From contig VZDJ01000868.1 of assembly GCA_008694505.1 (NCBI GenBank), forward strand, positions 484,263-548,262: a stretch of DNA of 64,000 bases. Direction: 5' to 3'. A program made the translations under genes and the position numbers. Positions 51,583-64,000 of the stretch are shown in pieces. Below the pieces are notes generated by a model that saw only the letters and a program-made list of their open reading frames with translations, did no database searches and was not told the origin of the DNA. Positions within the stretch are counted from its first letter, which is position 1; the number at the start of each line of letters is the position of its first letter. This stretch comes from Cyanoderma ruficeps (lineage: Eukaryota > Chordata > Aves > Passeriformes > Timaliidae).

Positions 51583-54500
51583 CCTAACCAAAGCTAATTC
51601 ACTCAATTTACATACAATTGTGTCTTGCAAGTAAAATACAACATTCAGCTATTCCCAGCTTCTTCATATACCAAGGGGAAAGTTGTTTGATTGGCACAGG
51701 GGTGAGCAGCAACCAGAGCAGAAGGAGAAGCTGTGATAAACAGTCAGGGGTAGGAGGGAGTGAAGGGCATGGACCCAAGGTTATAAAACCCAGGCAGGTC
51801 TCCCATTAACATGACAATTGCCTCTCAAGGGTCTGCTGCCTGTACAAACTGCACAGGCCAGTGTGGCAGCATCCACAAGCATGAACAGTGGCTCACCTGC
51901 TCAGGGATTATCTTAATGTACAAACATCCTTGCAAAAAGTTATAAAATAAAATCATTTCATTCCCAGTCTTTGCAGGGAATCTCTCACTGACATTCCCTC
52001 CCTGCCCCTCTGCACCCTTCACCCAGGGGAGTGGGCTAGTGGGGCTGGGGGCAGCAGTCTCACACTGCCCCACTGCTGCCCAAGCTTCCCATGGGGACAG
52101 CCACCACCCTGCCAGGCCACTGCCAGCCCAGCCTTGTGCTCTCAGACAGTCTCTGAGCTGCAATCCAGCACAAGGCCCTCAGGGCTTTGGTAGATGCCAC
52201 AGGAGCCTCAGCCCTGACACTCCTGGTGTCACACACTGAGGCAGGGTCGTGGCCTGATGTGGAGGAGAACGCTCCCTTCCCAGGGCAATTGCTTCTCTGC
52301 ACCTTTTGGATCATTCACACATATGATGATGTCTACAAAACAGCCAGGGGAGGTGACAGGAGCCCCTTTCACGTGATCATGTGAAGGATTTACACAATGA
52401 CAAAAGGGAAGAAACCCTGTAGGAGGTGCCACCATACCTGGCTATTGAGAGAGCTTTATGAAAATTGTGGGAAGAACTAATTAGCAGTGAGTGGCAGGAG
52501 CAGATGAACTTTTTGAAAAGGAAGATGTTATGCCCGTGGCACCTCAGCAACAAGCAGAAGGAGGAAGAAATATAGAAAGTATATGAGACTGATGAGGAAT
52601 TATTTGAAAATTCATAGAGCAGGACTGGACACTTAGTTACAATGACTGAACAAGAAATGTGTTACTGCTCCCTCCAAGGAGTTACTGCACAGAGAGGAGC
52701 CTCTTCAGCTCCAGCTGCCTTTATTGGGGTAGGGATTCCTGCAAGTTTGCAGACAGGAGAAGGAGCATTTCAAGGTGTAGCAGCCCCTCAGAGAAAGGGG
52801 CCTGCATCTCTTGGGGCAGGAGCTGTGAATGCCATCCAATGTTCAGGGAAGGATAGAGAGATCACACTCGCCTGAACAATTAACCAAAATCAGTCTGGGC
52901 CCTAATGAAATGTATCCTGTAATGGACTAACCCAACCCACACAGAGCAAAAACCTCACTGACATCAGGGGGAAACAGCAGAGTTCCAGCTGACACTTGCC
53001 AGAGACAAATGAAGGAATGTTTGCAGAAAACACTCTTTAGAGGGACAGTCAGCAGAAGTCCCAGGTGAAACAGAAATGGAAATACTGAAAAGCTGCTTTC
53101 CCATTGCCTTCAGAGCCTGTCACAAGATTCCTGGCAGCAGTCTGGCTATGGACAGCACTGCAAAGGCCGAAGAATCTGGCCAGCGATTTTTATTTTTCTG
53201 ACAAAAACCTCAAGCCCATCCCACACACGAAAGCTGTGCAACAAGATACTATTACAATAGCTTGCAGGGAAAATCTTCCAGTTGGTCAGTCCAACCGTGG
53301 AGCTTGAGAAGTCTGAATACATTTAACTTACTATTTTCACCATGGAAATGCTCAACAAAACTGACCTTTTCAATTTCAATAAAACTGGATTTTCCCATAG
53401 GTTCCCTTCCAGCCACTGCAATAAGTGGGAGTGCTAAAGCCCAGAATTATTAAAAACTGAAAAATAATAAAATGGTGTCCCAGCCCCACTGCTGCTGAGC
53501 TGGGTCTGACTGCATTCACTCTGCTGGCAGAGCTGTACTGCCCTTCAAAAATTTCAGAAAATCCAGTTCCATCTGTGATTTTGCTGATGCCAATCTGGAG
53601 GATCTGCTGCCTTCTCTCCAGGTCCCACTCAGAGCAGGATATGGCCATTGCATCTCTGCTGAGAGATGCAAGACACCGCAGCTCCTTTCACCTGGAGCAG
53701 GCCATTTCTGGGGATTCCTGGGTACTGCTGACTGTCCTGGAGTGTTTATCCTTCCTCATCAAGCTCTTCACTTACCTGTTCTTAGGCAGGGCACTGACTC
53801 AGCCTTCTAGCATCAAGGAAGGTGCTTCTTTCTTTGCCACCCAAGATGCTGCTCCCCTCTGGCCAGGCCAAGCATGGACAAGGGTGGAGGTGGGGAAATG
53901 GAGCAGGGTGGGGGAGATGGACAGGGGAATGGGCAGACACTCATTGCATTATTTCAAACTCCAAAATTCTTACGTTTTTTACCAAGGAGTTTTGGCATAC
54001 CTGTCCTTCAAATTATGATCAGTCTCAAGAATAATAGCTATAGAACATAAAGCATTGTTAAGTATCCATAACTTGGCAGCAGTTGAAGTAAGAAATTATT
54101 TCTTCTTCGTGTTTAACTTTCTCCAGTGTCTGTGTTCAGGAAGGTATCCTCAAGAGTGATGAAATTCAGGCGTTCACATCTCAGTCAATGCTTTTGGGAC
54201 TAGGTAGTTTTGAAGTATCCAAATATACATTTCACATGTCACTTTTTTAGCAAAATATAGATATGGGCAGACAAAATGTGAAACACAGCAGCTTTTAATA
54301 AACCCCTCAGGTTGCAGCAGACCACGTTGTTAACAACAGCTCCAACTAGGTTCAGCGTGTCCCTGTCCTCCACTGTATCAGCTCCAGAGGCTGTTTTCCC
54401 TTGAGATTCAAAATGGGCTGTTAACCTGCCAGTTGTTAACACTGCACTCGATTCAGACATTTCACATGTCAGACAGACAACAACATGTGACTGAAGGCAG

Positions 54501-55088
54501 GCCTGTGGTCAGGGTGGAGCTGCTGTGTGGGCACAGGAGGCACAGGGAGCCCCGGACACGGCCCTGCCCCTGCCCAGGGCACTCTGCCCCTGCTCTCCCC
54601 ATCCTCACACTCACGGGGCTACACAAAATCAGGGCTGTGTTTGCCACCCTGTCACAAAGCCCTGCCTGGCCATGACTGCAGTGTGTTACAGGGACAAGAC
54701 TGGCCACTGTCAAACAGTAGTGATGGTGTTTCCATCTGAAGTGTGCTTCCAAACACGCTGCCTGCTTGCCTAAAAGGAAGATGCAAAAACCGAGCTTAAC
54801 CCTTTTCCTGGACAGGTTTACAGATCCTTTGCACTTTCCAAAATACAAGAATCATGCAAGTATCTGTGCTCACATCACTTTCTTTCCTTTTGCTATTATG
54901 ACAGAAGTTCTGGGTCTCTCTGTTTCCCACAGTGGAATTAAGGAGGCCCAGCCTCAGCTGCACCTTATTCAGTATTTGTTGGCTGCTGCAGAAGTGCAGA
55001 ACACATTGCTCAGTAGTGAGTTCACAGCTTTTGGTGCCTCCCTGCTGTTCTGTTCCTTGAACTGAGGCACGAAAGGAGAAACACTCAC
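51583..55088. other. Intergenic or intronic, no supported gene
   Basis: If the candidate exon at 55464-55089 is real, this is its first intron and beyond. A minus-strand open segment at 53653-53520 would continue its frame (preceding bases CAGCAGAG, following bases GTGAAT). The splice sites are weak, however, and the peptide (SEWDLERRQQILQIG...) matches nothing I can name. Nothing else was recognised. Confidence 0.35.
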
Positions 55089-55464
55089 CTTCTGCTCCCA
55101 GGTACCATGAACTACGGGGTGACAGAGCAGTGCTTTGTCCAGATTCCTCATCTCTTCCCAACAGCTCCTGATGTGCAGGTGTCCCAGCCCTCTGCTGGTT
55201 GGGCACGCCCAGCTCCTGGACAAAACCCGGCTGGAACAGGGGGCAGGCAGAGCCAAGAGCTCCAGTAGGTGCCTGCACATGGGGAACTGCTGAAAGCTCC
55301 TGCTCCACCCGAGTTGCCTTAAGCTCAGTCTCTGCTTCACCACAATATTTTTTCCTAGACAGCTTGAGAAAAATAACTTCTGTTGCTCTGAAGGCTATCA
55401 AAAGTAAAAGCAAAGTAAAAGCCAAGAAAAATAAAATCTCTCTTCCTACTTTCATGTAACTCAT
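55089..55464 (-). CDS. Candidate first coding exon of an unidentified type II membrane protein
   Basis: I do not recognise this sequence. On the minus strand, an ATG at 55464 (with an alternative at 55455) opens 125 codons that end exactly at a consensus donor, GAAG|GTGAGT (GT at 55088-55087). The N-terminus reads MSYMKVGRE, followed by a hydrophobic run of about 18 residues (ILFFLAFTLLLLLIAF). A basic stretch (KLSRKKYC) comes next, then a polar, Ser/Glu/Pro-containing stem to SSWYLGAEG. A short cytoplasmic tail, signal anchor and stem is the layout of Golgi glycosyl- and sulfotransferases, but no catalytic domain was found to the left. It lies upstream of PEPD on the same strand. The alternatives are a chance ORF or an exon of a non-coding transcript. 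Confidence 0.35.
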
Positions 55465-57597
55465 TGCAGTCACACAGTGCATGTGCTGCACAGCTCCTCC
55501 AGCTGCCTGTGTGTGGGGTCAGAGCCTTTGGGGAAGACACACACAGATCCATGGGATGAAATGATCCATGTCCTGGAGAACTTACAGTCCCACAGGGTAA
55601 TGGCACCCTTGGAGCTACTGGAACACCTTCAGGGAGCTCCTGAAGAGTAAATTCAACTTTCAGAAGAGTTAATTCAAAGTTTTAAGTTCACCAGCATTAG
55701 TAGCTTTATGTCCCAACCAAGAGCCCTGTCTCTGCCAGCTGCATCTGCACTGGAGAGCCAGCAATGCCTTCAGTGGGGAGACTGTCAGGCTTTGCCAGTA
55801 CAAGGCAAATTACAGAACTAAGGATTTTAATTACTTCTTTCATACCTCCTAAACAGAAATAATGTTCCTGAAAACCCATAGCAAAGCCAGCTGAAAAGCA
55901 AAGGAATAAATTGAGCAAGAGAAAACCTAACCCTGAAGTAAGGATGAGGATGAGCCCATCCCCAACCTCTGAGTTAGAGCATTTTATTTAAGACTATTTA
56001 ATCTTTGCTATGTTCTGTTTAACCAGAGCTTTAGACCTTTGATCCTACCACTGCATTTGCCAAAGGCTGTACAGACCATTGCACCTGACATGTTACCTCT
56101 ACCAGCGACATTCAGATGCCTTTCAGCCGTGTGACCAACACAGCTACAGAGCAGGATGCTGATGGAAAGTGGATTAGGAGATTGCTCATCAGAAAGTCAC
56201 CTGGGACAGCTGTGTGTTGCTAAGCCCTGCATGAGATGGAGAGAAAAGTATTTTGCACAAATCAGGAATTTGGTTTAATTGTCACAGTTCACAGCTTCAG
56301 CGGGAACCCAAGGCATGGAGCTGGTGGTTTACACTCCAGCAAGAAACATAAGAAAACAACCCAGAGGTTTTTAAAATAGGCATGGCACACCAGGCAAAGT
56401 CTGTGGCAGAGAGTGGGAAGATCCCAGAGCACCAACATCTCAGCCCTGCAGCAGGCTCTGTGCACTCACAGAAAGGGCTTTGAGCAGTGCTGGCCTCCCT
56501 CCCTGGCAGGGACATGAGCTCTGTACTTCCTACCAGCCACCTGGCTAGTGAGTCAGAGCACATTTAAGCCAAAAGCTGGTGAGATGGGGTGGGGGGGAAG
56601 GGAAACCTTTTTACTCTGCAAAAATTACAGGACTGACATGGTTCTTCATTTTATCCCTGCCCAGTACACACAGCATCTTCAGAAATGTTCCTTCACAAAC
56701 AGGGCCAAAGGCAGTGCTGGTGCCACCTCCTTGTGCCTGTGGTTCATAGAAAGGGACTTGACCCTGTCCTCGTGGGAATTGTGATTCCTTTTACCTTCCC
56801 ATGACAATTTCATATGGAAGTGGACTCAAAGGAACCATGCAAAAATCAAAGGCTACCTGAAGGAAATTAAGCAAACCCCTTTCTGCAGGCCATTAAAGCC
56901 TAAATTCTAAGGAAATAACCTTGTGCGCTTCAGACAGTTTGTTTCACTCTGCTAGTTTTTCAAATGATTTTAAATTACACATGCTCAAATAGAAAAGGAT
57001 GGCAGTAAATAGGAAGCTGTAACTAAATATTGCTCCTTAACAGGTAGCAGATGAGATGCCAGCCATACCGTACAATGGCATTAAATATACACAGATTTTC
57101 CTAATATTTCTCCATCACTTTGATTTAAGAAAAGGATGGCTCCTATTTGCAGCCTGTCATGGAGTGCTCTGAACACTGCTGTGGTCTTCCTTTGGCTTCC
57201 CTATAATTTATCTGATTTCCTAAGCACGTCTTAAGAATCAGTCAGGGATATTGCCAAGTTTTTATATTTTTACTGAGTTTACCTCAATCCAGGTATGTCC
57301 ACAGGAATTACAGCCACCTGAACATAGAATCTCAACCATTGTTGTTTTCAAGAGATGCAGTTCTTTGTGTGGTCAAAAAAGACAACCCTGGGCATTTGCT
57401 CTACCCACAACCCATCCTTCTCACTCCTCTGGGCAGTCATCAGCTCTGCTCCCTGCCTGGCAGAGGGGATGCCAGGACACAAGTGAGGGTTTATGTGCCC
57501 ACACCCCCTGGGCACAGACTGGGCAGTGCTTCCCTGGGCCCACAGGAGCCTTGGGCAGGGGAGTCCAAGGCCTTGATGAATCCAATTACAGCCACTC
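55465..57597. other. Intergenic, nothing recognised
   Basis: This is sequence between the candidate exon and the solo LTR. No supported gene or repeat element was found. Confidence 0.4.
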
Positions 57598-58320
57598 TGT
57601 CTTGGGTTGCAATATATAACCAAAAGCATGTATTCTATTCCCAATCTGATAAAACCAGTTGAAGAGGTGTTTTTTCTTTTAACTCCAGGGGAGAGGGGGG
57701 TGGGTTCCTTCTGTTAATGGACCAGCTGTTAAAACCAGGTGGAGCAAATATTCCTTATGTCTTCCCTGGCCCATCCTCCCTCCAGGGGATATCTGCTGTT
57801 CATGGGCCATCCAGGCTCACTGCAGGGCTGATACAATTCCATCATCCCATGGGGACAGGCTCCACCCAGGGGGAGGAGCCCAGCATTCCTACCTGGATAA
57901 AACCTGAGATTCAGAACACCAGCACAGCCTGTTTGCACTGGATTCCCAGAGGGAGACCAGACCCATCTCAGCACCACTGGACTCTTCTGCAGGATCATCT
58001 CTGCTCCAACAGAACCACATCTGGCACTGCAGGAGGACTGGATTGGACTACTTTCTACAGCCTGACCAGGGTGTCAGGTTGTATTCTAACTCTGTCAGTG
58101 TTTCTAGGACTTTTTTGATTGTTTGTTTGCTTTATTACATTTATTACATTCATATTTTTTCATATTCTTAGTAAAAAACTGTTATTCCTATTCCCAAATC
58201 TTTGCCTGAAGGCCCTTAATTGCAAAATTATAATAATTTGAAGGGAGGGGGTTTCCATTCTCCATTCCAAGGGAAGCTCCAGCTTTCCCTGGCAGACAGC
58301 TGTCTTTCCCAACCAAGACA
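57598..58320 (+). mobile_element. Solo LTR of an endogenous retrovirus (ERVL-like, passerine type)
   Basis: This is a 723-bp element with perfect 8-bp inverted ends: TGTCTTGG at 57598 and CCAAGACA ending at 58320. It begins with TG and ends with CA, as LTRs do. Plus-oriented signals are a TATA-like ATAAAA (57897-57902) and a variant polyadenylation signal AGTAAA (58170-58175), followed by a short T/C- and A-rich U5-like stretch. The flanking 5-mers are CACTC (left) and CGCTC (right), a target-site duplication with one CpG-type change. No internal viral sequence adjoins either side, so this is a solo LTR left by recombination. The ORFs inside (for example plus 57717-58118) are not genes. ERVL assignment is inferred from the 5-bp duplication and overall resemblance to passerine LTRs. 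Confidence 0.88.
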
Positions 58321-61300
58321 CGCTCCCAACACCTGCTGGTGCAAAGGTCCCACCGGGACTGTCACTGCTGGTGACCCCTGGGAGGTGTCAGGGTGGCACT
58401 GCCTGTGCAGGGACTGTGGGGACACTCTTGCCATGATCTGACCCTGCTGGGACAACTCCAGCAGTGGTTCCATGTCTCAGTGCCAGCCCCTGCTTCTGCA
58501 GACTTGTGCCTTGAAACAGACATTTCAGAAGTGCCCCAAAATAAACACTAATAGCTGCTGGGTCAAACTGTTTGCTGGCTCAGTGGACACATGGGGCTTC
58601 CTCCTGCAACCTTCTCTGCTGCTGTTTGACTCCTTTGTTAAAAGATGCTGACAAAAAGATACCTTCTTTTACAAATGAGACTATTATCTCAGATTCACCT
58701 TTTCTCTTCCCTTAATGAAAAGCAAGTTTCTACAGCATGTCAAATAAATAGCCCTTAAGTACAATACAGTCAAGTTCTTCTAATGTGTGTCTAGGAAAAC
58801 AGGGAGTTCTCATGGTAGGTCCAGCTGTGCATTTGTATCCCTCACAACCCCCAGCAGGAACATCAGCATCTCAGCACTCTGGGAGAAAGCAGCACTACCT
58901 CCCTTCTTGTCACCAACGGCATCCACTTTCAAAAGCACTCTGTCTTTCTTCTCCTCAGTTTCCTTTTAGGCTTTTCTTCTCACTCCTGCCATTGGTCAGC
59001 CTGTGAGGGAATGCTCTAACATCAAGCCTTACTCTGCTTCCCAGAGTCTCATTTTTTGAAAGGATGAGATTTCCCAGCATCCTCAAGCCACTTCACATTT
59101 TACTTTCCTTTTTCTAACATATGCCCTATCCCTTCATTTTTGTTTACCACTCTTATCCCCTTTACTATTTTTTCCCCATTTTTTTATTGATCCATTTTTC
59201 TTTTTACCGTCTTCCCTTCAACTCTTTGCTTCTCTCTTCTTCTCCCTGCCCCATTCTAGTGATGCTTTCTGGCTAGATGTATTACCCGCTGTGCTGAGGG
59301 GAAGCAGTGCTCTGAATTCAAGCTGCACTGTACAACGAGAGCAATACTAAATACGCTTACAGAAACAGCAAATCAAACTCTGAGTGTTCTCGTCTCCCCC
59401 TGCTAAATTCCCAGAGCCAAATGCCTCCCATTATCAAAACAATGTTAAATAACGCTAAGGGGAGAATTAAATGAGAAATAAATTGGGCATTTAAAGGCCG
59501 GGTTGCAGCACTCAGCTGCTCTCGCTTCAATAATTGCACCACACACCTTCCATCAGACCCCACTCTGCAGGGCAGTCTGTGTTTGCCACCGCGTTGCCCC
59601 CTGTGCCAGAGATGATATGGACACCCTGCACTGCCAGATAAGCACTATGTGTCACTCTCCCTTGCCTAAGATTTAAATGAGTACATGAATTTATTTTCTA
59701 TTACAGGCTACAGCACAAATCAGAGAGGGAGAGGGAGCACGTTCTGCACTTGGCTCTGTGCTCAGAACTGTGCATGGCCCCACTGAGTTGGGGCCTCTGC
59801 ACACACTTGGCCAAGTTTTGTGGTAAACTCTCAGATGCTTCCCCATAAAATGGGTCTCAGGAAATAACTACTGCTCTGGGATGACATGATTTGTACTTTT
59901 TACACTTACAGCAGGTGAATCCCAACCTACCTTCTAACCACATCCTTTTTGGACAGGCCCTCCCAGCTGGACGGGGGCAGAGCACATCTGGGTAATATAT
60001 TCCCTTCATGGCAAATGGAATATCATCTGAGAAATAAAAGTGCTTTCATTGAAAGCAATCAAAAAATCAAAGTAATGCCAAGAAATCCTTTTTTCCAGCC
60101 CTAAACTAAATGAAAATCAAAACTGAGAAATTAGTTGTTTAGAGGTCAGGAGACAACTAGCTAGAAGGGGATAATGCTACATGTTTATACATTCTATGTA
60201 TTTTCATTCCATTTTAAAGAGAATAATTTCTAAACTGGCTGACACTCGTGTGAATTATGATATCTGGCTCTAGAGGGTGTAGATACAGGCAGAGACTAAA
60301 CACACACATACTGCACCTGTCCTGCGACACAGGGCTCTTTCTTGCACTGCTAAGGGGATGTAGAGGAAGTAACAAAGAAATGCTCACGTTTAAATTAAGA
60401 TTCAGAAAAGGTAAGCCTTCTTGTCAATGAAAAACAACAGGATATTTACACAGATGCACATGGATACACCTGTGCATGCACTGCGGGGGGGAAGGAGGGA
60501 GAAGGAGACATGGGAAAACCAGAAAGATCTTGCTGTTCTCACCAAAACACACAAGTCCTGTTAACAGGAAAAGATCCAATCCTTTATACAAGCAAATTTC
60601 CCAGGTTGTGGTCTAATATGTATCTTTTGCTTTTTATTTAGCCATACTCTTGGACTACTGAATTACTGATTTAAAATATACAGAATCAGTGGAGGGAACT
60701 GTAGGGAAAAGCAGAAATAGGTTCCTCCTGAAGACTCAGTTGAATTACTCAGAAAAGATTAATTAAAATTGAATTCTCTTTTGACACAAACCCTCCTCTT
60801 TGCTAGTTCTTGCTATGTCTATTACCTAGTTTCCATTAGGAGATATTTTACTCTGTAATGAAATAAATTTCAAGGACCCTGTGGGATTAAACAAAAAGTT
60901 TACTGTATTCTGAGAGCTGCAGGAGCAGCAAGGTTCCAGTGCAAACTGGCTTGCTTAATGAGAAAAGATTCACATGTCATCCCTGAATTCACATCAGGAA
61001 TCTCTATCCTTGCATTTTAGGGTACAGGAGGGCAAATAACTGAGTGTAGATTGGAAAACAGCCTGATTTGCAAAGTGACAGCCAAAAGTCAGGTCTCTAT
61101 TCGATCTCTCCAAAAACCCAGGGAGAGGGGTGGGGAAGGAGGGTATTTCCTTCATCCCTGAGAACAGCTTTGTGACTAAAATAAGAATTATCAAAAAGGA
61201 AAGGCCATTGGCACCTCCAGCATTTGGCTGTGGTTTTGCTGTCAGTATTTGGGGAAGCCATCCAGGGAATCACCAACATTAGGGATCAGTGTGAGTGAAT

Positions 61301-62760
61301 TAGATACAAGAGTGAGAGTATTTACATTGCAACTGGTGCTTCAGGTCTGACACCCTATAAAATATTGCTTTGTGCTTTACCATATCACACTTGGAGCCTA
61401 ACGAGACACTTGACATGCCAAGAAACTCCTCAAAATGGACCTGGGGGCAGAGCCTGGCCCTAGGTGACATAAGGGAGAACTTCACTGAAGTGTGGAATTA
61501 ACAGGAGCACACAGAGTAACTATAAATGTACAAGGAAAATCAGTTTTAGAGAGACGGAGTAAACATTATTTGTGTCCTTTTTCTCCTGCATATTCTCATT
61601 TTATAGCACTTGCCAGGACACTATGAAATCCCCAGTGTCATAAGCCTTGGCCTCAGAAGCTGACACTGATATCAACAGGATAATATTTGTATTTTGGCTG
61701 TTTGGGGCAGTGTAACAGAGCCCACCAAACAGGTACTCACCACATCCCAAATCTGTGCTTCCAGCTACACAGCCAGCAGCCCTGTAATAGAAAGTTAGAC
61801 TGTAAATACAAGCTGCTATTTTAGTGCCATCACACAAATGTAGCAGCTTTTGTTCTCTTTTCCTTTATTTCCAGAATGGACAAGGTACCTGAATCAAGCT
61901 ACAGCTAATCCTTTTTCTTTTTGCTCCTTTTTTCTTCTCCCTAAGTGCCCAGTCGATTAAATCTTGCTTATATAAGAAATTCTTACTTGCCTTATTCCTA
62001 CAATGACAGTTGACAATGTTCAGGCTAAAGGATGCCAAAATCTGGTTTTCCCTAGATAGTAAAAATACAAACAGAAATCAAACCCAAGCAGACTAATAAA
62101 GGATTACAAGAGCTGACAGTGCTTTGTAAATTTGAAAGGTTACATTGCTTCGTTCAAAATAAACCTGAAATCCTGAGTCTGCCCTGAGATTTCTGTCTCC
62201 CCTGAACACAACATTCTTCCCTTTGTCATACAGACAGTTGCTCACAAAGGAGTTCACTGACATCACCTTGCTCATCTAGTCCAGATGGCCCAAAGTGAGG
62301 AAAATCCAAAGGTATTCCAGGAAGTGACCTTGGAAGCACTTCAGTGATTCAAAATTCAGGGAACACTGAAAGCCTGACACTGGAAGCATCACAGCTCTAG
62401 CTCTAAGGAAAACCAGTTCACCCAGGCAGCAGCTGCCTTTTAAAGGACAACAGCAGATTCCCCAGTTGACAAGACATCTGCTACAGTTTCCCACAATTCC
62501 TGATTTACAAAGGAAATAAGAGCTGGTTTGCATCACATATGTCAATAGCTGGGATTTTTGCCTTCTTACCCTTCAGCTGGTGTTACCTCTAATGAGACAA
62601 GATGACAATGCCTGTTCAGAAATGAAAACAAGAGGGGGGAATCTACAGGACAAAGATCGTTTACTTTACTTTTTTTTTCCTCTGAACTGATCTGTTAGCT
62701 TTCTTCTGAGAAGCTGGCCAAACTGAAAATCATGGGTCTTGCTGCTCTCACCCTCTGGAA
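58321..62760. other. Intergenic, no gene recognised
   Basis: This is unique-looking AT-rich sequence. A stretch around 59390-59560 is dense in TAAT-type homeodomain motifs with a CAGCTG E-box and may be a regulatory element, but conservation could not be tested here. No coding exon was recognised. Confidence 0.4.
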
Positions 62761-62765
62761 GATAG

Positions 62766-62799
<34 letters not shown>

Positions 62800-62815
62800 N
62801 TAGACAGAGATAAGA
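62761..62815. repeat. (GATA)n microsatellite with one undetermined base
   Basis: There are about eight perfect GATA units (62767-62799), an N at 62800, then degraded units (TAGACAGAGATA). The single N probably marks a heterozygous or length-ambiguous position. Confidence 0.97.
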
Positions 62816-64000
62816 TATAAAGCACCTCTTCCCAAACCACACCCAGCTTGGCAAAATAAAAATTAAATCAACATGGTTTTGCAACACAAAGCCACCCTCT
62901 CACTTCTGCAGAGGACTACTTGAAATAAAGATGGATCACAGTGTGAGTCATTTATCTCTCCTCTCTGATGCATTCACACACGCCTACCACTGCAGGGGGA
63001 TTCAGAGGAATGACCTGAATCTCAAGCACCCGTGGGTTTGCAAACAAAACCCGGCTGATGAGGTCATGCAAAGCCAGGCCCAAATCTATGGCTTTCCCTT
63101 TGGCCCTGGTTTGCTCCTCTCAGTATTTCAAACAGTGAAAGTGCAGGAGTAACAAGGAGTGGTGCCATGTAATGAAACCATGGATCACAGAGCAGCTCCA
63201 GAGTATGGCACTCCCATCTCACAGGGAGGGGATTCAGGCAAGCAGACTAGGTGAAATCCCAGTTGACCACAATACTTCTACTTATTTTAATTGTTTATTG
63301 AAAAAAGCATGACAGATGCAAAACTAAGGGAGAATGAAAAAGAAACATTGGCTTCATTCACAGGCTCAGCTCCCTCTCCATGAACCACACACAAAATCAA
63401 TTCTTCACATCATATATTAAAAAAGAAAAAAAGCTGAACTGTTGATAGTAACATGAGAGGGAAAAGACAGAGGCAGCAAAGAAAAAAGGAGGTGGCAGAA
63501 AGGTCTGGTCAAAGACAGGTTTGTTTTGGCAGCAGGTGGGTGGGATGGATGATGCAGAGGGATAAAGAAGCACAAGGCATGAGATGCTGAAGAGAGGGAA
63601 GGTCCATGATAAGGGATCAGGAGCCAGGCCTAACACAAGGTTGGGAAGAGCCTCACTTTGTGGTTATTTTGCTTTGCTTGGTCCTCAGAACAGTGCAGGA
63701 GCAGGCTTCCATGCCTGCACAGTGCTTCCTCTCTGCTGACTCATACCACCAACTTACAAAACACATAAAATTGAGAAGAATGAATGCAAGTGTCAGGAGA
63801 CCTGCCCTGTTCCCAGCAGCCTAAAAAGGAACTTGTTTATGCCACCTATGAAAGAGCTGTGACACATTCCTTCGGTGATAGAATGATCCCACTAGGATCA
63901 CTTTTGCTGGCCAACACTGAGCATATTTTTCTCCAATTCATCTTTCCAGTGTGATTTATTCCACACATCCACTTGGAAAAACATGCTCAGCACCATCACA
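62816..64000. other. Intergenic, nothing recognised
   Basis: This is the right end of the window. It has no supported gene, RNA gene or repeat; a purine-rich patch at 63420-63500 is low complexity. Confidence 0.4.

Noticed and set aside
57717..58118. 133-residue ORF inside the LTR
   Set aside because: It lies wholly within the non-coding LTR and matches no viral or host protein.

Overview
The window is a piece of nuclear DNA from a bird, most likely a songbird. Three things support this: CR1 LINE copies with the avian 3' end (ATTCTATG-type 8-bp repeats), a tRNA-Ile-derived SINE with a CR1-like tail of the kind described from zebra finch, and a solo ERV LTR of a type I associate with passerines. 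Genes have introns, there is a CpG island, and nothing prokaryotic is present.

The one gene I can name is PEPD (prolidase, Xaa-Pro dipeptidase), on the minus strand. Its 5' end is here: coding exon 1 at 17446-17430, exon 2 at 11679-11496 and exon 3 at 10242-10115, joined by phase-compatible GT-AG introns. Together they encode about the first 109 residues. Exon 4 and everything after it, including the metal-binding catalytic domain, were not found and should lie left of position 1. The promoter sits in a CpG island (about 17150-17800). It has a CACGTG E-box 25 bp upstream of the ATG and, further upstream, a tandem array of 21-23-bp units that each carry a GC box or a variant of one. Intron 1 contains a 46-bp minisatellite and a CR1 copy; intron 3 contains another CR1 copy and a small assembly gap.

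From 17.8 kb to 64 kb there is no confidently identified gene. This stretch is the 5' flank of PEPD. It holds a 19-bp G-rich minisatellite (40.2 kb), the tRNA-Ile SINE (41.8 kb), a strongly decayed CR1-family reverse-transcriptase remnant (42.8-43.5 kb), short GC-rich tandem repeats (42.1 and 49.3 kb), a perfect (CTTT)172 microsatellite running into a 334-N gap (50.5-51.6 kb), a complete solo LTR with 8-bp inverted termini (57.6-58.3 kb) and a GATA microsatellite (62.8 kb). One minus-strand open segment at 55464-55089 looks like the first coding exon of an unidentified type II membrane protein, with a basic-flanked hydrophobic segment and a consensus splice donor; it remains unproven.

In human, CHST8 lies upstream of PEPD in the opposite orientation (established knowledge). 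No CHST8 exon was recognised here, so it is probably further right. No new multi-gene system was found. The points most worth a second look are the PEPD promoter array, the orphan exon, the SINE/CR1 pair and the microsatellite gap.
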